Source: Sthenelais limicola
Taxonomy: Eukaryota; Annelida; Polychaeta; Phyllodocida; Sigalionidae
Reading direction: 5' to 3'
DNA length: 64,000 nucleotides
Assembly: GCA_942159475.1 (NCBI GenBank)
Contig: OW804100.1
Span: 12,646,646 to 12,710,645 of the forward strand
Below, one piece after another: positions 25,018 through 37,200 of this stretch. The position numbers and the translations under genes are program-made. Position 1 is the first letter of the stretch; each line of letters begins with the position of its first letter. Under the pieces are notes generated by a model, which ran no database searches, had not been told where the DNA came from, and was given only the letters and a program-made list of their open reading frames with translations.

Positions 25018-27916
25018 AGACCCTAAATTCTTTAACCATCTTCATGAAAATATTATCTGTTTTGTATCCTAGGTATGTAGGTAGGGATGGAGGTACCAGA
25101 GAGAATGACACAGCATTTAGAGGCCGGAGAGAATACTGGGTATATTATTCTCTCTAACTCTGGTGCTCTTACTATAACATTCCACCTTGATAAAGGTTTA
25201 TATCTGTAAACATTAGTCAATTATATCTGAACAGAGTTAATAGGGAATGTTCCCCTGCACTGGGGCTATTAAATCTTCTATAAATGGCAATCAGCGGAAG
25301 ACCTGACACGTCAGTGTGACCAATCACTTGTAATAACATCAGCAATAAAGATTTTTTTGAATTGAATTGAATTGAATAATAAAGAGTGCAATTGGAATAT
25401 CCGCATGTATGTCAAACACAACTAAATAAACTCATCAATAACTTAGACTTTGTCAGCTTCCCATTTTCTACCAAGTCTCTGGGCATAATGGTGAATTATT
25501 GGATAGAATCTCGTCCCTTTACTTTAATGCAGCTTAGTTCTCGATAGACTTCTGGATTTACAAGGAAGAGTACACCAATCTTGTGTTGGATTATATAAAC
25601 AAACTAAGTCATTACTAATAGTAAACCCCCATGACAAGTTACCATGTGATGATGCGGATGTGGAAACAAACTCTAGGACAGTTGTTCCATCGACATTTAG
25701 AAAGTAGCAATGTTGTCTCTTTTGTTTTCTCTTGTAGCTTTTATTATGTCTTTACTACTGAATTTAACCGTTACTGGTGGCGTACTTAATTCTAGACTTT
25801 ACAGAATATTGAATTTTTGCTGTTTCCCAAATCTAGCTAATGATTTTGGCTAAAGTATTTTTATAAACGTAAGAAAAGTGCAAATATTGTGTTGTCAGTA
25901 CAAATTACAAACAAAAGCAAAGCATAGTTGATCTGATCAATGCTAGCATTTTATTGCGATATGAAGTAAACTTTGGCGAATTGAGAGTTTGTTTTGAACA
26001 CAGGTACACGTCTACCATTGCCGGATGCTGAGATTACATCGAAGTCACTTGTCCATAGTCAAATATATGTTTCTCTTTAGTATACACCTGAAACTAAATA
26101 CAAACATTTTGATATAAAGAATATTTTCTTATCCTTTTTATATTCATGTTTTTGTGAAGTCTCATTACATTATATTCTAGACCTTTTGTCGCCATGGTAC
26201 GATATAGTCTCGAATGGATTCAAGACTAATTAATGATTTTATATTAGCCTATTGCCAAAATTAGTGTTTCCCCTTTAAAAGATGGGATGATGACTAAAAC
26301 ATTTTTAGGGGTCGTACAGAACTACTTTCCCCTGTATGATTATTTGTTTGGTTCAATATCTATAATTATGTTTTTTGTCGGAGGCTCCAAACAAAAATTC
26401 TTAAAATGAGCTGAGAGGAACAGGCTACTATTGTTTTATACCCACCCACACCCTCATACAGGTACCCAAAATACACCGTACTTAGTATGGTACGATAATA
26501 CCAATTAATTAAAAATGAGGTTCATATCACCATGATTATTTAAAGAATAATATTTAACCTCCGTTTTACGGGCCGTCTGGGCCGTGTTTATGGCTGTCTG
26601 TCCTTTGCTGCTATTTGAAAAGAGTAGGGTATGGAACCCGTTAGCGTGTTTCCTCTCAGCAATAGATCTTATAATATACTATACTTCAAGAGTTAGAGAT
26701 GAAGTAGCCTGGTGGAACAGTAAAAGTAATTTTTCTGTGGTGTGAAGGAACTCTAACCTTGGTGTCAATTAGAATTTCTTCTTCTGCCGGATAAAAAGAT
26801 TTTAGCCCCCTAAACAGTAGATTCCTGGAATATTTATGTCGTTTACTAAGGGGATCTGAAAAGTATCAATAACAAATTATAATTATATGACTCGCTAAAC
26901 GACCAGCTGTATTTTCCAAAATTAATAACTATCTATTTTCACTTTTATTTTAAACGTGAAAAGCGAATCTCCCAATGTCTGGATTTACTTACACGTCAAG
27001 GAACTCAATATAGTACCAAGGATAAAAACAAGGCAAAACCCAATCACTGAATTCCAAATGAAGGAAATCTTATAAACCCATGACGTCCATGATCTATTGG
27101 GAAGAAGAAACGGAACATATTTAGTGGCAAAATACATTGGCGACATATGCCTTGCATAATGGATTGATCACCAACCAAAATTGACAAGGCACAAGAAAAT
27201 ATAATACTGTAACGCTGAGATGAATAATGTAAGCTTAAAATGTCTATAAGAAAGGATAAGTTCTCCAAATCTGAATAAACCATGTTAGATAAATATTGCC
27301 TCATCTACAACATTATCATAATATTTAACAGTTGGTAAACAGTTTCACGTCTAGGTCTTGATAGGATCAATATTATGCCACCTTTATAATGAAGTGATAC
27401 CTTACACAATGTCTACTTTGCCTATACTACTCACCATATCGTATAGTAGGCACTTTATGTATTTTACCTAGCGTACGCACGCTGCGTAAGCATGCGTACG
27501 CAGGACCTCTTCTTAATACTTTGCGCACACTGTGCGTAGAATACTTGAACGCTCAGCACAAACCGAGGATACTCAGCACAAACCGAGGGTCATTACATAA
27601 TTGTATAATGGGAGTGCAGTTCTAGCTCCGTAACCAGTTCTAAAGGGATGCCTGGGCACAAATGCCCCACAGATATACCCCGACTCTGAAGGGTCATGCC
27701 AGGCCCTAATTCCTCAATATTCCATGATAATCTGACGCTACTGGTACCAATCGCGCGTACATAGGTTTTCATCCCCCCACCCTTAATCTTGACACACCCC
27801 TTCCATATCAAGGGGATTTACTTCTAAACACCATATAGTTTTATATAACAAGTATGCATTGATACACGGCACATTTTTTTTAATTTTTTTTAAAGATTTT
27901 ATTTCTAGTTCCCTAG
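25018..27916. other. Non-coding region downstream of the transporter gene
   Basis: AT-rich. A GAATT-unit simple repeat near 25358-25376 follows an AATAAAG. I see no further transporter exon that I can support, although one or more terminal exons for the missing last transmembrane segment could lie here. Confidence 0.4.
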
Positions 27917-28007
27917 TCCACTATGTCCGATTCTCATGCGATTTTGCGCCGTAGAGGACTCTTTTCCACTAAATTCATGAGAATCGCATGAGAATCAGCT
28001 TAGTGGA
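27917..28007. repeat. Short inverted repeat
   Basis: Arms 27917-27943 and 27982-28007 are imperfect reverse complements around GATTCTCATGCGATT. The loop is about 38 nt. MITE-like remnant. Confidence 0.6.
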
Positions 28008-28038
28008 ATAGGCCCTTACTGACATAAATGAATTGAAT

Positions 28039-28242
28039 TTACATGTCATCACTGATTGGTGTGCCATGGGTGGAGGTTGGGGTTGAGGTAGAGAATATGG
28101 TTGTTGTCTCATTGGTAACACTGTCCATATAACACCCATCCACTCTGGTGGGAAGCACTGACATATGGGACTTCATCAGGCTCTGCCCAATTAAAATCCA
28201 CACGTTGATAGCAAGTCCAATGCATGTTGCTACTAGTGCTCC
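28039..28242 (-). CDS. Last recognised exon of the SLC5 transporter
   Basis: The acceptor gttctag precedes a frame that opens with GALVATCIGLAINVWILIGQ, a transmembrane helix, and a Thr/Ser-rich loop. It ends at a TAA (28039-28041) in frame. A GTAAAT overlapping that stop could instead be a splice donor. The exon is separated from the previous one by a 7.2-kb intron. Confidence 0.75.
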   Translation of the reverse strand, partial: GALVATCIGLAINVWILIGQSLMKSHMSVLPTRVDGCYMDSVTNETTTIFSTSTPTSTHGTPISDDM

Positions 28243-31200
28243 CTAGAACAAGAATGTTAGATATGTACACAGATAGAGATTGTTTGCACAATATATGATA
28301 GAAAAAACTGTTTTGACATAGATGGAGATGAAAGGCGATTAGATATATACAGAGAGATTAAACTGTACATGTATAGGTTTCAGAAGTAGAAAATAAAATC
28401 GGGAAGAACATTTACAATGAGCTGTTCAATTATAACACAGGAGATACATTTAGTGGTTGAACAGTTACATTGGTATAGGTTTGATTTCTGTAACTGGTTA
28501 TATATACATGTACGGTAATTCCATAAAGGTGTAAGGTTGCAAGAAAGTGCTGCGTGTTTCATATTTGGATAATATCACCAAGAACACCAAGAAAAACGAA
28601 AATTAATAATCAACGTAAAGAAAGAATAACAAACTTCTTTGGTCTTAAAATTATATTAACAAGGAACAAGCTTCCTCCTCAGGTAAAAATTAAATCATGG
28701 CCTGAAATAAAAACCCATTTAAAGGCAACATTGAGATAAAGAATTAGGTTCAGCTGTGTATGATTGTGTAAGTTGCCCCGTTTATTATCTATATGTATTA
28801 TGTAGGAACTTTTGTTATAATTTAGCCAGACCAACTGGTCACATTCGTTGCAAACCTCGTAGTTTTACCTCGCGGATAATACTTATCAATTGTTTTTATT
28901 GTTTTGTATTTGTTTTTATTGACCATCCTCCTGATGAAGAGCCACATATGCCCGAAAGCTTGAGATAACTAATAAAATCAACATCAACTTTATTATGTTT
29001 TTCATAAGTAACATCTATTACATACTTCGGCCAACCCGATATACAGCGAGCCCCCTTCCCTTCGACTGTTTTTATTGTCGGCAAAGAAAACTAAAAGAAA
29101 TGCTATGTAATTTCTCGCTTATAGCAACTGTAAATATACCGAGTATATGGGTCAGATTTTCAGAAAATGTACAATTCACTTTCACTAATTCTCTGAAATA
29201 ACCCAAATTTCAGACGAAACTGAAGTTCTAAATACAGTTCAACCTAACCAAACAGATTGCTAGAATCAATGTAATACCGAATATACTCGAATTTATCTAG
29301 TATTGACCAAATTGTAGCCTAATTTAGGAGAATTTACCAAATGTGTACAGCTGCCAATTTAGTCCATTGTCTGGGGGTGATTCCGTGTGCAAGTCTGAAT
29401 GCACTAAGTTTCTCTCCAGAATCATTTAGAGGGTACCCTGGGATGAAATAAAATCGAGGGTGACAGTCCTGAATCATGGGCATAAGTTGGGAAATCAGGA
29501 TTGAAGTTTGATAGCCATGGATTAGCCCTAAATATTTAGTTTGAGTATTTGAAAATGAAAGATTGGAACTATTCCAATAAAACTTTGTGAGATTATAGTC
29601 TTTAGGTATGTTGATTTTTCAAAAAAAAATTTTTTTGCATAACCATCAGGAACAACCTCCAGGGGGCGCTTTTCTGTGTTTTTTTCTGTATTTTTTTAAT
29701 AGACTTGAGTTCACTTACATTTTGAAATTTGTTTTATCCATATAACAACAAGGGATTGATATACTCTTAAAGGGCGTAAAATGAGCTTTAATTTGATATA
29801 TAAAACATGCCTCTAGGTTAATAAGAAATGGAGTTATGATTTTTCAAAAAATAAATTTGTTCAGTGGTGTAGGTTGCGGCCAAGTGCCGGCCGAGGCAAG
29901 ATTTTCATTTTTCTACAAAAATGGCTCATCTGACAGCTTAAACTTCATTAACTTTTTTGTTCAACTCATGGTGTTCTCCAATCCTAAACCTTGAATGATA
30001 TTCTGTGACCAACCACCAGCCACCAGGGGGCAGTTTTGTCCATAAATTGCACCTACAGTCATGTTGCCAAACTGGGATTTGGATGTCAAGCATGTTTTGA
30101 GGTATGGATGAAGTTTTATTGTTGATTCTGGTAATATAACATGTCCTGAGCAAGAATCATCCAGGTGCTGCTTTGTATCCCTTGGGGAAAATTTGTTATG
30201 GGCCAAAAACAAAATGGCTGCTGGGCGTCCAGGTAGCTGATCATCAATACCCCATAACTTCCTTAGTATTGGTGCTAGAAACATGATTTTTGTGTCTACA
30301 CCTAGGTTTATTGGGTCTAGGAACTCAATAATATACAAGGATTGCCCATATCTATAATATAAATAATGAATAAAGTTGTACTTCAGATAAAAGAATTGCT
30401 AGAAAAATATGAAACTTTATTTAGCAACTGAACCCTTTATAGAAAATCAGTAGGTAAGTATATAGTCCCAGCATATAAAGCAACATTAACTCTTATTAAC
30501 TGTCCTGAACAAAATAAACATTAACTAGATCACAGACACATATGTATATCTGGCTTAGTCATATCAATACATATCATCACACCAAGCAAATTATATCACA
30601 TCATACCAGCTAAAGAATAGGTGAGTGCTGCATCTAAATAGATTGGATCTGATGAGAATGCGGCTCAAGGAACACTATTACACTGTCCGAGATGTTTGGT
30701 AACCAAACATTGAGGACAGTGTAATAGTGTCCTGAGTACCACATTCAAATTTAGGTTCTATATTTACTCCTATGTTGCTATGCTTACCTTATATGGCTAT
30801 GTTTACTGGGGACAGGAAGTCATACCACACGCATGAAACTGGTGCAAATTACCACATTACTCCCACCCATACAAATAGCATGTGGTACATACATCATCAT
30901 GGAGTAATAACTGATAATGAATAGATGAACAGACACGAATAACATACACATAAATGACCCTTGAGTCATCTTTGAGACCATATTCCCATCATCATGTGAG
31001 GATAGGGTTCCATAGTGTGAATGTTCTCAATAGGGTTCTAGTGTGAACATTTTGCTCTAGCATGACAATTACAGAATATAGACTATATCATCTGGGCAAC
31101 AGTACACCTATATCTACAAGTGGAAAATGAATGTGCTGAAGCACAGAGTTATTTGATCATCTGAAGCAACTCAGCTGAAACTGGTGAATCAAAACATAGT

Positions 31201-34200
31201 CTGGTAACATCAATGGGAACAAGATGTACAAGGTGTACCAGATATGCTGCAGCAGGCAGTGCACTAGAGATATCCTGATCATTAAATGATTAATATCTGA
31301 TATTGGAGGCCTGCTAGCGCACTGTCTGGTGTAAGGTGGCCCATAAGGGAGGTTATTAATCTTTTTAGCTTCTGTCTAAGGTGGTATAGACCTAGGACTG
31401 TTCCTGGTAAATGATAGTGGGTATAGTAGACATGTTCGGTGAAGGCCTCTGATACAGGTGGCAGAGACTTTAGGTTTTGAGCACTGGCCATATGTCTGGG
31501 CTTGCCATTTTGGTCAATCAGACAGCATAACATGTTTTAGACATGTCTCCATCATGCCTTGCACAAGGATACCAATGGTGTTGCTTCACATACAAAATCA
31601 TCCACCCCAGCATCTTTAGATTCCGACAACTTCAGTGACTTTCCAGTGTTATGTCCAAGGCTGTTCTCAAATCCATAAAGATAGGAAATAGTGTCACAAC
31701 CACTTAATGCACAAACTCATGGAAGATGAATTCTGTGATGAACCATATTTTTTGCCATAGACTTATGTTTATTACACATCATCCAACAATGGGGATCAGA
31801 CTACAATTAAGTTCTCTGAAGAAGTGTATGAGTAGTATAAAAGTGTTGACCACTATCATCACAAAATAAACAGAGGCTATATGCACCTCTAGGCCTTAAA
31901 GGTCTGCAAAAACCTGAGGGAGTTGAAGATACACTAGGCAAAGATGAAATCTTGGAAAGGAAAGTAAGTACAGGAATGCGCAGCTAACACTGATCAGATG
32001 GAGCAGGACCAAAATTAGGATGAAAACCACATACACTCTGTCCAGCCTCTGAAGAACCAAGACTTCAAAGAGTGCCGGTATAGTTTAGCATTGCGGTTTT
32101 GGTTCTTTATAGGCTGGACAGGGTATAGCTGAGGACTTCTTACCTCCAAAGTGACTCATCAGGTCAACATGGAAGAGTAGCCTGGTGATCTGAATCCATC
32201 AAAGGCGGATTCAGATCTTTCAATAAATACAAGGAACCTGAGAATATATTGGCCACCAGCAGGCAACAATGTTCTCGGCACTAGCAGTGACAGGGTGGGC
32301 AAGAAAAACAGCAATTCAGAGAGTTGGCCAGGCAGCAGAAAGAGTATCATGCTGGGTGTTGTTACGAAGGGACACTGGTAGCTGGAGGCTAACACAAAGT
32401 GACTGATGGTCCACCACTGCGGACCTCCCATCTGGAAAGCGTACCAAGTTACGGGTTGCAACACACATTGAGGGATGACCTCAGCAGAGGACATTTGTGG
32501 TGTAGCAGCAGCAACCCCACTGCTGTACTCATAAAAAACAGCAAAAAATATCTATTGATTCACTATGATCATGTCAGCCACATCATGAATATTGCATTGC
32601 TCCTTCTATGGTGGTTCTTTCAATATTTCTGATTGGTACTGGACCTGGGGCCTGTTGCTCTGTTTTGCCACTAACTATTTCTCCTTTATAAATGTATGGA
32701 GAAATAGTTTGTAAGAAAGCAACCTAGGACTGGAAGGGCTGCTTGGAAGATCTCCAGTGGAGAAGATTGTCCTCTTCTTGATTCATATATATGTATGATA
32801 TTTTATTCCCTGAATAAAAGTAGTATAATATTGATAAAGCCGAGCAACAGCCCCTGGTTGTTCAGATATGATAACTAGTTCATTGCGATTGTTAATCAGA
32901 TGATCAATGAGATATTTACTGATCAATGGGGATCACTGTTGTGTGTGACATTCAGAACTACTTTCTGGCCTGGTAGAGGTGTATGTATTGTCAGTAAATG
33001 ATTGCAGCTAGCATTTTTTTCAGTTGGATCTGGTTTCATTTTTGTACTTGATGGATATATCTATCACAGATGAGATTACACAGCACTTTTGAAGATGATT
33101 GTTCATTGTGCTCGATTTAGTCTCTAGGACTACTCATAGGAACATTTATTGGTGATTTCTAGTATAAGCAACCATGAGTATATAACATCCCATCACTCAT
33201 CTCATGGCTAAACCCAAATTGAAATTGAACTTTCCTTCCTTAGGACGCTTTTTCACATTTCAAGTTGATTCTTGAATCAGTTTTCAATGGTCATAGATAA
33301 AAGAGGGAACACAGATTCCCCTGCATAGAGCTCTCAGTACTACAGAGAGTCATTTATTAGTTGTGATGGCCATAATGACATCATTAATAAAGGATGTGTC
33401 TCCCATTTTTGCAAGAGAGGGTAGATGAAACATTGAATGGTTAATACAGTAACTTGAATTCAACTACATTTAATGAATGGAAATCTAAAGCTAATTTCAA
33501 GAATCAAGGGTGAAACCATTTCTAAATGGCAAGGACATTATCAAGATCATTTCTTTGATCGTATTTCTAACCCTTACTCACCCTGTTCAGCAATAATATG
33601 ACTGAACATATTTATATCATATAAATGTATGTGATTTTAGGACCTATAAATATTGATGAATGATACAAATTTACTAAATACTATTTAAGAACTAGCAACT
33701 ATCTGAAAGATGAATCAATTAGTAGGAATATGGAACCCATCTGATATTCTGACTTATTGTTGAACTGATATGACGCTTGGTTCATGAAAAACTGAAGCAT
33801 TATTTGCTGTATATGTATGTGTAATATATTATGAAGTTGTTATTAGTATGGATATAATAGTGTTCATTTTTTTCCAGACAATTAGTAAAAGCTACTGTTG
33901 CTTGTTGAGGAGGGAATATAGACTGAACTACTGATTTTTAATAATGGCTTTAATTGCTGAATAAAATTTCATATCTTTATTGCATTTTTTTCTTCTGAAG
34001 TACAACTTTATTCATTATTTATATTATAGATATGGGCAATCCTTGTATATTATTGAGTTCCTAGACCCAATAAACCTAGGTGTAGACACAAAAATCATGT
34101 TTCTAGCACCAATACTAAGGAAGTTATGGGGTATTGATGATCAGCTACCTGGACGCCCAGCAGCCATTTTGTTTTTGGCCCATAACAAATTTTCCCCAAG

Positions 34201-37200
34201 GGATACAAAGCAGCACCTGGATGATTCTTGCTCAGGACATGTTATATTACCAGAATCAACAATAAAACTTCATCCATACCTCAAAACATGCTTGACATCC
34301 AAATCCCAGTTTGGCAACATGACTGTAGGTGCAATTTATGGACAAAACTGCCCCCTGGTGGCTGGTGGTTGGTCACAGAATACCATTCAAGGTTTAGGAT
34401 TGGAGAACACCATGAGTTGAACAAAAAAGTTAATGAAGTTTAAGCTGTCAGATGAGCCATTTTTGTAGAAAAATGAAAATCTTGCCTCGGCCGGCACTTG
34501 GCCGCAACCTACACCACTGAACAAATTTATTTTTTGAAAAATCATAACTCCATTTCTTATTAACCTAGAGGCATGTTTTATATATCAAATTAAAGCTCAT
34601 TTTACGCCCTTTAAGAGTATATCAATCCCTTGTTGTTATATGGATAAAACAAATTTCAAAATGTAAGTGAACTCAAGTCTATTAAAATAATACAGAAAAA
34701 AACACAGAAAAGCGCCCCCTGGAGGTTGTTCATGATGGTTATGCAAAAAAAAAATATTTTGAAAAATCAACATACCTAAAGACTATAATCTCACAAAGTT
34801 TTATTGGAATAGTTCCAATCTTTCATTTTCAAATACTCAAACTAAATATTTAGGGCTAATCCATGGCTATCAAACTTCAATCCTGATTTCCCAACTTATG
34901 CCCATGATTCAGGACTGTCACCCTCGATTTTATTTCATCCCAGGATACCCACTAAATGATTCTGGAGAGAAACTTAGTGAATTCAGACTTGCACACGGAA
35001 TCACCCCCAGCCCCTGTACTAATTGTACATTTTCTAAAAATCTGACCAATATGATTCTCATGGGTCGTTGGGCTTCGCTTAGGTCGTCGCCATACGATGT
35101 AATTAACTCCTGAGGGAGAGTTGTGTAAATTTCAAATTTATATACCGCATTCGATTTTGTATTATTACATACTGGTTTTCGATAACATGAACCGTATCAC
35201 TAGTGTGAAATTATTTGTCGAAATAAAATATGGTTAAAAAAGGCTCTCCTTCATGAATTAGAATGTATCATACATATATAATTTTAACCACCCTAAGAAT
35301 ATCATATTATTCCAACATCACCATCAATAAATATAAGAATGTAGGTACACTATTTTAGTGATAGCGTACCTTTATATGAAACTGTGACCAAGCTGTAACT
35401 CACCAGCCAATTAGCCCAAGGTATGAGACCGCCCAATACAAACAAGGCAAGAAGAGGCCCAATAGCCACACCGAAAAAGCTGGCTGCCATCTAATCAGAG
35501 AATGACAAAACAAACATTGGTATTTAGCATTGATTTATATATGCTATACATATCCATCGAACCTAAGTTAAAACAATATCCATAATTTAAAAATAGTATA
35601 TCTCTGAGCTTCATGTATTGGAGTGCTTCCTCTCCTTTGATCTCAACTAAATGTAAATCCGTTTACTCACCTGTACTAAATTACCTCCCACCGACATCAC
35701 TATAAAGGCCATGCACATGCATAATCCACCAAAGAAGACAGCTGGAAAACACGTTGATTTATGATATAAAGGCAGTTTTCTTATTATCATTAATATAATG
35801 GATTCTGAACCAGGTTTTCTTCTGTTTTTGAAGGATTTTTTTTTCACTAAATGACAATAAGTAAATAACATTTGTAGTGAATCTATTTACATTCTGCGAT
35901 CTATTCCACATTTTCAAAGAAATTTGGCGGCATGTATTCTTTGTCGTGTAAAAGCAAATGATTTTCAAAGTTATACATTTAGGTGAACACCACTATTTTC
36001 AATATGTCTCTTTTTTATCCTAAGGGATCCTTGGTCGATGAAATTGGTTCCAAATGTTAGGAAGGCACTGTCTAGATCTTTAGGTATATCAATATATTAA
36101 CAATTGCTCTAAATTTTACTAATAACAGCAAAATACAGAAATAATGAAACTTTCGAGAAATACCGCGAATTCATGGGATATCTCAGTATTAAAATGCTGA
36201 TCTAATAATCCAGAGCAGATAACAGAAAGTTTGACTGGTGCAGTGGGTAGACTCGACATGGCAAGTCATTGTACAGGGTTCTATGTTTAATTCCACAGAG
36301 GAATTAATAGGATCGAACACACATTAAGCGACACTATAGGTCACATTACAGACATTCGGTCAGGCTCATATGTGCAAAAGTATAAAGGATTTGGAGATTG
36401 AGGAGAAGAAGACATACAAAGTCCTTTCGTGATTGTTGTCTTTCTAGCCTCCGGCAAGTACCTCAAATGGTCCTCAAGGATATCGCCCCACACGACTGCT
36501 GACATGGCGTTTATTGAGGATGAAAATGTACTATAATGTATGTAAATATGAGAGACAATTAACATCCTAATATGATCATATGACATCAGATGGATACTAT
36601 AGTGTTTTACATACATTTTTTGAAAAACTTAAAATCTGAATTCTAGCAATGCATTCTTAAATTGACATTGATATGCCCTACACAAATCTATTGTTCTCCA
36701 CTTCAAATATACACAGTTGCTAATGCCTTATATCCACCAAGGCAACACGATTTTCCCACCAACTGATGTTCTGTTCTGGCAGCCAGTAGCCACAGTTTAC
36801 CTCACGATTGTGCAGGCATCTAGGCAACATGGCCATTTAACTTAATGTCAGAATCGCCAGTTGCGTTGCCTTTGTAGATCTGGGACTTTGAGTGCTGCTT
36901 GGGTCGAACTCACGACTTACAACACTGAACCTTTGTTGCCAAATGTCTTTTGGGAATAACAATTTGTAAATAACAATAGTCAATCAAATAAGATAGTAAC
37001 ACTTTAGGTCGAAATCCAAAACAACCGCCATTATTTCCTAGCCTTTAGATGACTATTTCAGTGTATTTCTATCCTGTTTTGGCTTTGAATCTGCCATACA
37101 GTTGCCTACACGGAGTATAACTTCATGTATAATATAATTTGCATCAGATTGTGCTGACATCTGTTGGTATATACCTGAGTGCTCCACTAAATAGACTGGC

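Larger units (their letters stand above)
29371..30387. repeat. Left arm of a 1,017-bp inverted repeat
   Basis: Reverse complement of 33994-35010 with scattered substitutions and equal total length. The edges are sharp: CTGGGGGTGATTCCG at the outer end and GTTGTACTTCAGA at the inner end. A 125-codon open frame on the minus strand recurs in the other arm but resembles no protein I know. Two CTCF-like motifs lie within. Confidence 0.9.
30388..33993. other. 3.6-kb spacer between the inverted arms (intron)
   Basis: Unique non-coding sequence as far as I can see, except for two hairpin-forming segments (30668-30733 and 32038-32121). No transposase-like frame, so the 5.6-kb unit is not an obvious autonomous transposon. 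Confidence 0.5.
33994..35010. repeat. Right arm of the 1,017-bp inverted repeat
   Basis: Mirror copy of 29371-30387. Differences include small changes in the A/T-rich run near 34745-34760 and one near 34688. The two arms lie wholly inside the transporter's last intron. Confidence 0.9.

Noticed and set aside
27044..27811. Minus-strand frames as further transporter exons
   Set aside because: No similarity to the last SLC5 helix and no matching splice sites.
29961..34420. 125-146 codon frames present in both inverted arms
   Set aside because: They are conserved only because the arms are copies; composition and lack of any family resemblance argue against a gene.
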